From Cladophialophora immunda (Eukaryota > Ascomycota > Eurotiomycetes > Chaetothyriales > Herpotrichiellaceae): a stretch of 64,000 nucleotides of DNA. Below, piece by piece: positions 43,345-54,068 of the stretch (positions within the stretch are counted from its first letter, which is position 1; the number at the start of each line of letters is the position of its first letter). A model generated the notes under the pieces. That model worked only from the letters and a program-made list of their open reading frames with translations, searched no databases and was not told the DNA's origin. Position numbers and translations under genes: made by a program. The DNA lies in assembly GCF_000835495.1 (NCBI RefSeq), contig NW_015622541.1:5890001-5954000 (forward strand), written 5' to 3'.

Positions 43345-44916
43345 TCAACCTGGGTATGAGATGGTTTCGTGCAACATCTCCGCCCCTTGACATCCATCGA
43401 TACTCTGGCGGACGAAGATGGCGACCACTTTTCGGTCGGCCGTGAAGATAGTAGCATCCTCCAGCTTGATCCTCGCTGAGGCGGGAACATCCGTACAGTC
43501 CCTCACTTCTGGCAGGCCCTTTTCCTCGATCTCGATGACGCGTTCTGCTATGCTGGCGAGCATCGCACTGTTCCAGATCCCTTCCTGCCGTGGACCGTTG
43601 TGGAGCACATCAATCGCCTGGCGTCTGAGCTTCGGGTGCCGGCAGCGGCTGGCCACGAGGTACAAAGGGAGGATCATCCCTATGTCGAATTTGGGGTAAT
43701 GCAGAATGCGCCCCTGTGGCACAGTCAAATGTTTCGTGTTGACGATGTACGAGCCCAGCGCCACTAGCTGGGAGAAGTCTGGAAGCCAGGAGTCAAACTC
43801 CATTTCTGAGGCAAAGGACGCTGCCAGCGCCCAGAGATGGACGGCCAGCCGTTGCATTTCCAGAATGATGCAGTTGCGGCGTTCCAACTCGGAGAGATTC
43901 TGATCAGCTCGGGCACGAAAATCGGCAAAGACGGCCGACCATTTTCGGAGGAAGTTGCTGCCGTCTGCACATCGCTCTGGATCCGGCGAGTGCCGGCTCT
44001 TGACGCCGTGGATGATTGAACCCATGCAGTCGTTGAAGGAGTCTCTTGCCTGGTCGGGTGTCTCGAACCTCTCGGGCACGCTGGGCAACTTGGGTGTCAA
44101 CGCCGGCACCAAAACTCTCCTGTCCATTCGCCGTACGGGGAATAACAGAGACTGCGTGATCAGCCTTTTGAATATGTGGCCCAGTTGGACTTCAAGTTCG
44201 TCGCCCGCGCCACCGTTGCCTCCCTCTGCAGCTTGAGCCTCGCCGTGGTTCACATGCCACTCACAAAAGAGGTAAAGCCCACACGAGAGCTGGCGTAGCG
44301 CGGATTCGTAGTGGTTTTGAAACATCTCGAGACAGGTGAAGAGCAAATTGCTGATCAACAGCTCCACGGTGGACGGCTTGGACGCTTGCTCCATGCTCTC
44401 CCTCAACTCGGCGACGGCAAGCGTGTACTGCTGCAAGGTGAACTTGTCGCATTCCCAGTCCGCTGTGCTCCTCTTGTGCATCCCCGGCACCACGACGTTC
44501 TCCCAATGCGAAGCCAGGGCAATCATCGCATGTCGCAACGAGCCCACCGTTTGAGCGACTTGGAAAGTCAGCCTCGTCCAGAAGCTGGCGTCGAAGTAGC
44601 CCGCCAACCTCTCGGCAACGACGTCTCGGAAGTACCTCAAGGCGCGGCATTCCCGCGGAGACTGGCCCGGCGTGTGCGCCAGCCGCCGAATCGTGAGCTT
44701 CGGCTCTGTCGGTTCCCACAGCACGAGCCTTACTGCTGGTTCGCTGGACTCTGGCGACTCGAGTGCATATTTGCATTGACGCCTGCTCTTCTTGCAGGCG
44801 GAGCAGCGAGGCCGGAGCTGATCACACCGCACGTGTCTGGATCTGCAGGTCACACAGCCTCCTCTGCTCTTTGGCGCGTATCTTCGTTGTGCCATGTTTT
44901 CTGTGGGTTTCACCAT
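43345..44916 (-). CDS. Zn2Cys6 fungal transcription factor
   Basis: A single exon of 523 residues from ATG 44916; the frame continues 41 codons upstream without ATG. The next Met (44895, MAQRRYAPKSRGG) is an alternative start. The binuclear cluster is Cys21, 24, 31, 38, 41 and 48 (CX2CX6CX6CX2CX6C; core GGCVTCRSRHVRCDQLRPRC), preceded by KSRG. The rest is the alpha-helical fungal-specific regulatory region typical of the family (ECRALRYFRDVVAERLAGYF, FWTRLTFQVAQTVGSLRHAM, LLFTCLEMFQNHYESALRQL). It should be a nuclear DNA-binding regulator; targets are unknown. The nearest divergent or tandem candidate is not clear. It lies about 8 kb from the metabolic block, so a link to that cluster is not supported. 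Confidence 0.88.
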   Translation of the reverse strand: MVKPTENMAQRRYAPKSRGGCVTCRSRHVRCDQLRPRCSACKKSRRQCKYALESPESSEPAVRLVLWEPTEPKLTIRRLAHTPGQSPRECRALRYFRDVVAERLAGYFDASFWTRLTFQVAQTVGSLRHAMIALASHWENVVVPGMHKRSTADWECDKFTLQQYTLAVAELRESMEQASKPSTVELLISNLLFTCLEMFQNHYESALRQLSCGLYLFCEWHVNHGEAQAAEGGNGGAGDELEVQLGHIFKRLITQSLLFPVRRMDRRVLVPALTPKLPSVPERFETPDQARDSFNDCMGSIIHGVKSRHSPDPERCADGSNFLRKWSAVFADFRARADQNLSELERRNCIILEMQRLAVHLWALAASFASEMEFDSWLPDFSQLVALGSYIVNTKHLTVPQGRILHYPKFDIGMILPLYLVASRCRHPKLRRQAIDVLHNGPRQEGIWNSAMLASIAERVIEIEEKGLPEVRDCTDVPASARIKLEDATIFTADRKVVAIFVRQSIDGCQGAEMLHETISYPG

Positions 44917-45639
44917 TTCGAGGTTGGCGCTAATGTCACGGCAGACGGTATATTGGCTGGTAGATGCAACGGTGTTGAGAAGAGAGCAATACGAAGACCT
45001 CTCCCGAATTTGGCAGGATACGTACACCCTAGATGACAAGCATCCGATCTTCTTGAGAGCTGGAACCGAGTTCTGTGCCTTCAGGCGACATGGTCAGATC
45101 AAGAAAGATGTTCTCTCGGCTTTTGCCGCAGCTGGCAGCCTTATTTCCGCATCCCAAATTTCCTGAGTTGGTGGGATACGAGGTACGAGCAACGAGAAAT
45201 TCCCTGATTAAGGATGGTCGAAGCGCTGTTATAGGCCAACTGTTCAGTATGAAGACGCCTCTACGAAGTCAATAATCCCTAAATCGTGCGGATATTTTTC
45301 TGCCTGGTCATATATTGCATTGATGCGCGAATCAAACACACACATCATAAGGAGCGTAAGGTAGTTAGTGATACATAAATGCAGATATTGGTACAAGTAC
45401 AGGTGGAGGCATTTTGTCTCGTGGCCCACGATCTTGGTCGGGTTTTGGAAAGGAGCGTCGTCGTTCGTAGTCCAAGCAAGGAAAAAGGAAATCCAATCGC
45501 CCATCGTCATGGTCTTCTATTGTCACAGCTTGTGTGGCTTCGGCTCTTCCTCCCTTCGCCTCTGTCAAGTATAAGGAGAGACAACATGAAGTCGTCGCAC
45601 ACAGTCTCACAACACAGTTGTGGCATGGCGAGGCAGAAG
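44917..45639. other. Upstream region of the Zn2Cys6 gene and 3' flank of the Egh16-like gene
   Basis: This 723-base stretch lies between two minus-strand genes. It contains short frames only, some of which are shadows of the neighbours. Confidence 0.4.
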
Positions 45640-46675
45640 TCATGCCCCAAATTGGACACCGCGTCTGTAAGAGAGAGCAGCGGCAGACCAGCGCTCGATG
45701 CGCGAAGAGGGTTTAACGGCTCTTTTCTTCTGCGAGTCTGCTGCCACCGCGGCGGCCTTCTCGGCCGGTGTGCTGTCGTCGGGCGTAGCATCGCTATCAG
45801 CGACCTCGTCTGCGGTGCCGGTGGTCGCACCCGTTGATGACCCTCCGGCCGCCGTTGTGTTATTGGAATCTGTGCTGGTGCTGGTAGCGCTGGTGGTGTT
45901 CGTGGCCACAGTAGCGGCGCTATCCAGCTGCACGGGAACGACGCCGCCAAAGGGCCCTGCTAGAGCTTGGTTCTGGCATCGAACCATGCAGACGTTCTCT
46001 TGGCCGGCCACGGTGCCCGTACAGGTCTGACTGGCTGGGACCTCAGCAGTGAGAGGCTGAAAGAGAGACAAATCGATCATTAGCATCCTCTGAGCTTTCG
46101 GATTCTTCGAAGCTACGATGCTGGTATGCTGGAGAAGGATAGGCTTACAAAGTCTGTCTCGGCTCCTTTAGGATCATTTCCTCGCACGCCGGGAACGTTC
46201 TGGGAAACCGTCATCTGTGTTCTATGTCAGATAAAACTCCCCATTTTGATACATTGTGATGAGAGCTTGCCTTTGTCCACGTAGTGCCAGTGGCGTCGGC
46301 GTTGATCATGCAAGTGTAGGGGCCAGCCCCGTCGGCATTGACCTGATGCAAGGTCATCTGGACTTGCCCGCCTGCGGTGATCTGTGGAAGAGTGCCACCG
46401 TTCTGGGCCAGAACAGCAGCGGTACCACTTTCGGGATCATTGTCGCCGCCTTCAAGAGTTTCCCCGAAGGTGTCAGCAGCATCACCCGCGAAACGTGTGG
46501 TATCTTGCTGAAAGGGGCGTCTTCTAGTTCCGTCTCGAGGAGTAGTTGGATCGATTCCCAGTGCACTGCCATTTCCGCCGGCGTCACCAGTGGCGGCGAT
46601 GATGGCACCGTGACCGGCCACCAATTCCGCAACAGCGAGGATCCCCAAGGTAATGAAAGATGAATATGCAACCAT
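45640..46675 (-). CDS. Secreted Egh16/Gas1-MAS3-like protein
   Basis: Exons 46675-46271, 46214-46149 and 46056-45640 give 295 residues. A signal peptide ([20 protein letters not shown]) is followed directly by mature [19 protein letters not shown]. The family landmarks follow in order: [48 protein letters not shown], then [24 protein letters not shown] and [11 protein letters not shown]. Intron 1 has the rare but known GC donor (AAG|GCAAGC), the only join that keeps both frame and family match. The C-terminus is a Thr/Ser/Asn-rich tail with a KKR near the end. Homologues are expressed in appressoria or on host contact in plant- and insect-associated fungi. A surface or secreted role is inferred. 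The frame extends upstream of 46675 without other ATG evidence. Confidence 0.9.
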
Positions 46676-48662
46676 GATGCTGGATATGAAGATGATCGAG
46701 AACAAGGGCCGGCCTTGATAGCGCAGCAAAGAGAGCGAGATAGTGAAAGTAGATGGATCGACTGAGGTCTGAAGGAATGAGTTGTAAGATGTCACAGGAG
46801 GTGGGAGACGCCTCGATATTTGTACGTACCGTAGGTTGCATGTTCGGCAGAGAGTGCTTTGAATGGTGAAAACTGTCACATTTGTTGCAGAGTCCAGCAG
46901 GCGAGAGCTCAAGGATGCGGACAGCTTCGATTTGGAATATCTCTCTAGTTTGTCACAAAATGGGGTGGAAATGGTAATCCCCAGGAGAGCAGTGTGGTTA
47001 TTTCGAGGTAGTGCTGTTGCATAACAAGAGGAAACCGCCTGAAGGACAGACCGAGGCCTTATGGTTGCTCATCGCCACCCCCATTGGCCCAAAGAGAGTG
47101 TCAGTGTCCGGAACAGTTTCGTTTCATAGAACAGCCAGTCTTGAATGGAGGGTCAAAAGCATACACAGGCTAGGGGCTGAAGTCAGTCCTGCTCTTTTGC
47201 GTGTTCGGATACAGAACATCCATGATGTTCTGTCCTGCTTTTGGCTAGAATCGGTTTCGTAGAGCCCGGCAAATTATAGACTGTATAGCCCCATAGTGAC
47301 AACACATCCAGGACATGGCCCGTGCCACTCAATGAGGCAAGAGAAGATCTCCCGCATCTTCTGGTACAAGTTCAAAGCGAGGCGCGAACTTGTTCTGCTG
47401 GAATCAGCACTTCTCAGACTCCACGGCTTGCTAAATGAGTAAGCACAGGATGAAGTCCGGTTTTCTGCAAAGATCAGAAGTCTTCAGAACGAGGCACGGT
47501 TAGAACGAGGCACGATTATACCAATACAAAGACCCGCAGAGAGTTCCTACCGGGTTGCATCGACGGGTCGAGACCACTGCAACAGTATAGACAGAATAAG
47601 TATTGTTTCAAAGCGTGCACTTTGGCACGTTCGTGGCCGTAAACGGCATGGTTTTCGAGCGTTTGAGAATGAAGACGACATCGAAGTGAGAGTTGAGAGG
47701 CGAGTAGAGGTCGGCAACAGATGCACAGCTCGTTGAGGGCCATCAACTAGTTGCCTGAAATCGTTACTCAAGTGGAGACTGTTCGCGACAGATTCTTTCT
47801 GGACGACGGCGTGATGGAGCTGCTCTGGACCACTATGATTGGATGCGGACTCAGTGTCAAACGGAACGGTGGGTGCGAAGTGGTGGGCATAGCCACCTCC
47901 AACAGAGATCCCCTCTGACATTCCGAAAGGTCAGTAGTCCCGTTAGCAAACGAGTTGATTGAGTAAGACGAGAGGGAGTTGCAAGGCCAGAAGATACAAA
48001 GAAGGCTGTGCAAGCAGGCTGGGACGCAACGGAGCCAATTGGAAGCCTCGTTGAGGTTTCGAAATAAGCATCCCGCCCGCCCCGCAAAGGCTTGGCATCA
48101 CGGACCTTCGCCCGTTATGAAACTCGCAGACCACGCTCAGCTTCGACCCGAGGAAGAAGGAAATAGGTGAGAACACTGGCGGAAAATCAAGCAAAAGCAG
48201 CCTCCTATGAAGCAGACGTGAGACCCTCGGCGTAGCAGTGGATGGATGAAATCCTGCAGGAGTCTATGCCAGATGAACAGAAGTCGCCCTCGAGAGCGAC
48301 GATTGTGTGCAAGCAACCCGGTCCCCGACATGGCCACGGGAGATGACCTGGCCAAACAGGTGCTGCCCTTGTAAAGTAGAAATCTTGAATTCGATCGGAA
48401 CGGTAGGAATGCTGTCAACGAGCTGATGGCATCTGGATGCCAGTGTAGACATCTTGCCACATTTCTTCATTTCTGCTCAAAGCACATCGTCACATCCTCA
48501 GCACTGTCAACATAATGCTCTGAAATCGTTAAGTCTTGGTGAGCCTCCATCTGCCGTTGAAGGCCTCCTCCTTTTGGGAATCCACGTCTAGCCATCATGC
48601 GTTTACCTTCTTTGTCGCGTGGTGCCGTTGCTCCTGTCTATTGTATGAAGCGGAACTCTGTT
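46676..48662. other. Long gap, no supportable gene
   Basis: This holds the promoter of the Egh16-like gene and the 3' flank of MES1. Minus-strand frames at 47547-48470 have faint protein character (for example STLASRCHQLVDSIPTVPIE near 48430) but cannot be joined into a recognisable protein. A decayed or unknown small gene is possible. Confidence 0.4.
47486..47517. repeat. Two-copy 16-base tandem repeat
   Basis: AGAACGAGGCACGGTT is followed directly by AGAACGAGGCACGATT, one mismatch. It lies in a stretch without genes. No function is suggested. Confidence 0.8.
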
Positions 48663-50695
48663 TCACGACGTCGGTATCGTGACTTGCGCAACGCCATCAA
48701 CAACTTTGGCTACCGCCACGTCCTCGCCAACGTCAGGAACCCCATTTGCCAGCTCCTTTCCTTCCTCGCCTCCTTTCGCGCTCTTCTCAACACCTCCAGC
48801 AGCGGCGGCAGCGGCAGCCTTTTGAGCGGCTTTCTTGGCCTTAGTCTTCTCCTTCTGGGCTGCTTTCTTCGCAGCAGCCTCTGCCTCTTCTTTCTTTTTC
48901 TTCTCCCTCTCCGCCTGATTACCGCCGAAGTATTCACGCCATTCATCGGCCTTCTTCTCATCGATTTTTGTGAAGAGATATTCTGCCTTGCCGATCTTAT
49001 GGCCCGGTTTGATATAGGTTGGCAGCCAACCGTTGGCAACATCTTCCTCAGACGGGATCTGCAAGAATGGGCGGTCAAGTTGTTTCCGTATCGACGCACA
49101 AGTTGCAGGAAGATATGGTTCGAAGATGGCAGAGCAGAGATAGATGAGATTGATCACCGTCCCCACCACCGCCGCAGCGAGAGTCGGGTCGCTCGCGATG
49201 AGAGAATTGTCCAGCCGGTGAGCCTGGATCAAGCCATTCCCGGCTTCCGCGATCTTCATAGCGACGAGAAGCCCGTTGCGGAGGTGCACAGCCTCCATTT
49301 CTGCCAGATATTGCTTGAGAAGTTCTGTCACCTCGTCCAGATGCTCTTTGAACGACGAAGGTAGGTTGTTGGGATCAAATTCTGGTATAACCCCAGAGTA
49401 GGCTTTGGGGGAATTGACCAGTTTGATCACTCTATTGACAAAATTTCCAAGTTTAGCAAGCAGTTCTGAGTTATTGCCATCGATGAATGACCGCCATTCA
49501 AACTGCGTGTCGCCTGATTCTGGTCGGTTCTTGAGGAGATAATATCGCCAGACATCCGGGGGTACGCCGGTCTCCTTTGCATTATTCCCAAAAACCCCGA
49601 TGCCGCGGCTCTTGCTGAATTTGCCGTTCTCATAATTGAGGTATTCCGTCGACGAAAGGTGGTGCAGCATGGTCCAGGTCTCCCCCGTCCCCATCTGACA
49701 TCCAGGGAAAACGACGGAATGGAAAGGGACGTTGTCTTTGCCCATAAACTGATATAATTGGACTTGTTCCGGATTTTTCCACCACTTCTCCCATTCCTCG
49801 GTGTAGTTGGCAGTGATAGATGGGTATCCAATACATGCCTCGAACCAGACGTAGAAGACCTTGTGCTCGTAGCCAGGTAGAGGCACAGGCACGCCCCAAG
49901 CCAGATCTCGAGTAATACCCCTCTCTTTCAGGCCTTGTTTCAACCATGACTCTGTAATGACTTTGGCACTCCGCGACCACCGGCCTTTCTCGATTGACTG
50001 TTTTGAGAATTCTTCGATCCGGCTCTGTAGCTCGTCTAATCGCAGGTAGGTATGTTTTGTCTCCCTGGTCACTGGAGTTGCGCCATCAACTTTGCAGCGA
50101 GGATTGATCAAGTCCAATGGATCTAGAAGGCTCCCACATTTGTCGCACTGATCGCCGCGGGCATCGTCGTAACCGCACTTTGGGCACGTGCCCTCGACAA
50201 AGCGATCGGCCAAGAATTTCCCGTGCTTTTCGCAGAATGGTTGGCTGTTGATGTGTTCAGTCAGATGGCCATTTGCGTGGAGTTTTAGGAAGATATCTTG
50301 CGAGATCTCTGTGTGCTGTCTGGTAGGAGTTCGGCCAAAGATGTCGAACCCCAGCTCGAACCACTCGTAGATTTCCGTATGGATTTTATTGTATTTTGCA
50401 CACAGCTCTTCTGGGGTGACTCCTTCCTCGAGCGCCTTTGTCTCTGTGGCAGTTCCATATTCGTCAGTGCCGCAGACGAACAGAGTCGGTCGACCGCGGG
50501 CTTTGTTGTACCGGGCGAAGACATCAGCGCTGAGCACGCTGCCGACGATGTTGCCCAGATGAGGCACCTAGATAATTGTTAGTCATTGTCCCGCGCATGA
50601 TACCTCATCCAACTTACATTGTTGACATAGGGCAGTGCAGAAGTTATGAGAATGTTTCGCTGGCCCTCCTGCGGGAGGATCTTTTCGGAGCCCAT
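48663..50695 (-). CDS. MES1: Methionyl-tRNA synthetase, cytosolic
   Basis: Exons 50695-50618 and 50567-48663 give 660 residues. The class I HIGH-like motif PHLGN (28-32) lies just after the intron; the KMSKS-like loop is KFSKS (342-346). RNILITSALPYVNN, LFVCGTDEYGTATE and YVWFEACIGYPS are diagnostic, as are the zinc-knuckle pairs CPKCG and CDKCG at about 154-170 and the anticodon-side helices. The end carries a Lys/Ala/Glu-rich segment (residues about 585-630) instead of the C-terminal EMAP-II-type or GST-like domains found in some eukaryotic forms. No mitochondrial presequence is seen. It charges initiator and elongator tRNA with methionine. It is divergent from LTO1 with 436 bp between starts. 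Identification is firm. Confidence 0.96.
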
Positions 50696-51131
50696 GGTGG
50701 GCGAAGCAGAGTTTGATCGGGGGAAGAAGGAGGGGTTCAGGTGCTTTTGGGATTCTTTGTCAAGACGAGGCCCGATATCGACTTTTGAACACTTGATTGT
50801 CTATACTCCGCACGTTGAGTCAACCCAGAGAAAGTGGCGCGTGGTGGTGACACATGAAGCGGACTGGGGGGCTGGAGGAGAAAGGAGTCACCAAAATCCC
50901 CCGCCGCCGTAGCAGGCGAATTGGATGCCGAGGCGCTAAGATTTGATGCTTATTTTTAAGCCTCATGGCGTGCCTTTGATTTTCCCTTCGCTGACCGTCC
51001 GCTGTCTTCCACTTACCGTTGCAGTCACACGATACCCTGATTCTTTGGACATCTCATTCTAGAATACACTCGAAGCCTGAAGAGATCACAACAATCAAGC
51101 GTTCTGTCCTAGCCCTGTTCGATTTTGCATC
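50696..51131. promoter_or_regulatory. Shared promoter region of MES1 and LTO1
   Basis: The 436 bp between two divergent ATGs, both belonging to translation-linked genes. No clear operator is visible. The region should hold both core promoters. Confidence 0.5.
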
Positions 51132-51653
51132 ATGGCCACCGATCCACTCGATGACCTCCTCGAACTCGAGAATGACTATTACAAAGAAGGCTATGATGCC
51201 GGTGTGGCTGATAGTACCTATGCCGGTTTGATCGAAGGCAAGGTATTTGGCATTGAGAAAGGGTACGAGAAAGCCTTGGAACTGGGCAAACTACATGGCC
51301 GGGCTCTGGTTTGGCGAGAACGATCATCCTTCTCGGTGAAAGAGGTGCCCGAGGAATCTTCCACACCAGAAAATTCTGATTCTTCGAGGCTGGGAGACAT
51401 CATCAAAACTCTTTCGCAGCTATCAGACAACACCCGCTTCCGAAGGCACGTAGAGGGTCTGCGCACTGCTTCTGACAGCGCGACCATTGCCAAGGACAAC
51501 TCGGACGAAGCAGTGACAGAGTTTGACGACCGAGTTGCGAGGGCGAAAGCAAAGGCCAAGGTCATTGCGAATATTGTTGGAGAATCACTCAACTCAACCT
51601 CGGCCTCAAATGTGGGCATTGAAGATGCCACTGGCCTGCAAGCTCGACACTGA
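51132..51653 (+). CDS. LTO1: Lto1/ORAOV1-type Yae1-partner protein
   Basis: A single exon of 173 residues. The DUF1715/Yae1-like signature is clear: after DDLLELENDYYKEGYDAG comes a chain of Gly every four residues (GYDAGVADSTYAGLIEGKVF, then GIEKGYEKALELGKLHGRA), the deca-GX3 helix. The rest is Ser/Glu/Ala-rich with an Ala-Lys helix (VARAKAKAKVIANIVGE). In yeast Lto1 pairs with Yae1 to bring the Fe-S protein Rli1/ABCE1 to the cytosolic assembly machinery, supporting ribosome function. Yeast Lto1 ends in a Trp that is important for this; here the last residues are GLQARH, so either the end differs or splicing near the stop is missed. It is divergent from MES1. Confidence 0.85.
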   Translation: MATDPLDDLLELENDYYKEGYDAGVADSTYAGLIEGKVFGIEKGYEKALELGKLHGRALVWRERSSFSVKEVPEESSTPENSDSSRLGDIIKTLSQLSDNTRFRRHVEGLRTASDSATIAKDNSDEAVTEFDDRVARAKAKAKVIANIVGESLNSTSASNVGIEDATGLQARH

Positions 51654-52147
51654 AGACGATTCGCTGAGCTCACTGTGGCATCTAGACCTGATTCGAAACG
51701 GAGGCTGCCAATCTTTCAGACGTGGTCCGAATGCAATGGTGATCCAGCAGCGACTGCGTCGGGCGGCAGTTGTCTCCCGGCTGCCGTCTCCTAGGCATCC
51801 CCGCAAACTGTTACCACTTCCATTGTCCAGCTAAGCCAGTTGCCGTTTAGGCACGCCTTAGCGGATATGCAACGGCGATCCACCACACTCCTTTGCGCCC
51901 TTCTCCTTCAAAACCAGGAACCGTTTGCGGGGTCATCTAAGTTTCCTCAGTCCACTTCTGGGCATGCTGCCATGAGCGCTTCTACCAGAAGAACTATGAC
52001 GCTTGTGCGACACGTCGCTCTCCGCATCAGTTGGACTTGGCTGACGATGGGAAACTGGAATACCCCGCAGGCTACAAGACGGATACAAATCTGCGTCTGT
52101 GGCCTGCTCTCTGCGACTCCTCATGTCCACAAAACACAGGTTGCACG
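51654..52147. other. Intergenic, no gene seen
   Basis: This holds the 3' flank of LTO1 and the promoter of the lactonase-like gene. Short frames at 51840-52151 lack family resemblance. Confidence 0.4.
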
Positions 52148-53447
52148 ATGAACGCGATCACAAGCTTACTATCTCTGTTTCTAGCCGCTGTGGCCGTGGG
52201 CCAAATTCAGCCGTCGGGTGTGACGAGGCCAATCGCTCAGGATTGTGGGTTTAATGGAACTGTCGTCTGTGTGAATAAATATGTCAGTTTCCCTCCGTTC
52301 CGGTCATAGGGCGGTGACTTACTGAAGCCAGGGCGCGGTGCTACCTTACCACTTTAACCGGTCCATTTCCAACAACAACGCCGACTACGACTACAGAAAC
52401 ACTAGCGTGAGGAACGCCTCGACGTTTGACCTCCTGGGTGGCGCAGACTTTGTTGTCTTTGACCAACAGCGAGGCATGCAGTACCTAGGATCGAATCCGA
52501 GCTACGAGTTCATGTTCGCAGTCTCCAAGGCGGTGCATGAAGCTCCGGTCTATGCTCCAGAGCAGAATCTGTTGTTCATCTCCCAGTTGGCCCCACCTCC
52601 CGGCTATCTGCCTCAACTCGTCGTGAACTTGAACGACGATCCTCCGACGCTGAGTGAGTACCTCCCAAATCCACCGGTCTATGCTCCAAACGGTGGCACC
52701 TTCCGGGACGGTGTCATTGTCTTTGGCGCCAGCGGAGGCAATGACAGTATCGGTGGAGGAGAGCAAAGAGTTTCGCTGCGAACAGTGGATCCCGCCACCA
52801 ATCGTTCAACTGTACTCCTGAATAACTATTTTGGGTTCTACTTTAACACCATCGACGACGTGGCTGTTCACCCCATCTCGAAGGATATCTTCTTTACCGA
52901 CCCCCAATACAGTTGGTTCAATGCCTTGACAGACACCGCCCCGCAGCTACCATGTGCGAGCTATCGGTTCAATCCAAGCACGGGAGCTACATTCCTCGTC
53001 GAGGACACTCTGGAGCAACCCAACGGTATCGCGTTCTCTCCAGACGGCACAACCTTGTACATCTCCGACACAGGTGCCGTGACGGGAACTATTGATCCTC
53101 GGCTCGGCAGCCAGGGCACTACCTTCAACACCACCGGAAAACGGACCATCTATGCTTGGGACGTGTCGAACAACGGCACCAGAATCTCCAACAAACGTGC
53201 CTTTTACCTGGCACAGGATTGGGTTCCAGATGGCTTGAAGGTGTCTCAAGAAGGCCTCGTGCTCACGGGGTCCGGTCACGGTGTCGACGTCCTGGATGAT
53301 GCCGGCCAGCTTCTCATCCGCATCCAGACGAACTACACGGTTCAAAACTTCGCGTGGACGGGGGAGAATCTGACCACTTTGTGGCTCATGGGGAACAACG
53401 GCATCAGCAAGGTTGAATGGAACATCACTGGGCAGAAACTGACCTGA
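52148..53447 (+). CDS. Secreted SMP-30/gluconolactonase-like beta-propeller protein
   Basis: Exons 52148-52282 and 52332-53447 give 416 residues. A signal peptide (MNAITSLLSLFLAAVAVGQ) is followed by a Cys pair and then a six-blade SMP-30/lactonase propeller: VYAPEQNLLFISQL, TIDDVAVHPISKDIFFTDPQ, QPNGIAFSPDGTTLYISDTG, DWVPDGLKVSQEGLVLTGSG. The acidic and Asn residues expected to bind a divalent metal in the central channel (Asn and Asp in the PNG and PDG loops) are present. Many Asn-X-Ser/Thr sites fit a secreted glycoprotein. Relatives open lactones, sugar or otherwise; the natural substrate is not known. It is the first of six metabolic genes towards the right edge. The intron donor is GTCAGT. 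Confidence 0.88.
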
Positions 53448-54068
53448 TAACAGCCGGAATGATATACATCGCATCATGGATGTCAATTTGATGAGCTCGG
53501 AAGGTTTAGCACAGCCCAAGATATTCCGAGAGACGAGATCTCTGTACGTAACATCAAATCTATGCTCTCAAAACCAAAGAGGCGTCGCAGTCCTCCGGTC
53601 AGATTCCTTAGAGAAAGTCACGCTTGCCTGGTCAACAGATTTGAGCTACATGTTTCCCCCTTCCAATCTGCCCCTTACATATAGAGCCGCTACTGCTATT
53701 CTACCCTATAGAGCATCAAAAACCTCAGCTTTAACAGCCGACACATCTGTCGGCCAGAGCGACTGGTGGAGAGGTCTGGCAGCACACTTCATGATCTGGT
53801 CGGTCGGTCAGTCCAGCCCAACCAAAATATTCGTGACTTTGGTACCCCATATATCTCTTAGTTTCTAGTCTTAGCTATATCGCCCCACTGCTATATCACT
53901 AAGTAAACCACCCCGGGTTTACCCAGTGATACCTCACGTGTGCAAAGCAGTTCGTAACACTGTAGTCCTCGCGAGGTCCTGACTGTATTAATAATTACTG
54001 CAGTCCTAGCAACGCTGCTACAGACTGCAATCTTCTCTTTCTACTTCTACAGTATCTACCTCAAGACT
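53448..54068. other. Convergent 3' flanks, AT-richer, with a stem-loop
   Basis: This is between the stops of the lactonase-like gene and the aldehyde dehydrogenase gene. A perfect 7-base inverted repeat (GCCGACA-CATC-TGTCGGC) lies at 53737-53754. The part from 53650 to 54060 is richer in A and T (TATATAG, CTATATCG and similar) and may be decayed repeat sequence. No gene is seen. Confidence 0.45.

Noticed and set aside
43418..45036. Plus-strand frames up to 241 codons
   Set aside because: Shadows antisense to the Zn2Cys6 regulator, whose cluster and helical region are clear on the minus strand.
47547..48470. Possible small multi-exon gene on the minus strand
   Set aside because: Segments look mildly protein-like, but no consistent join gives a recognisable product and the frames are short.
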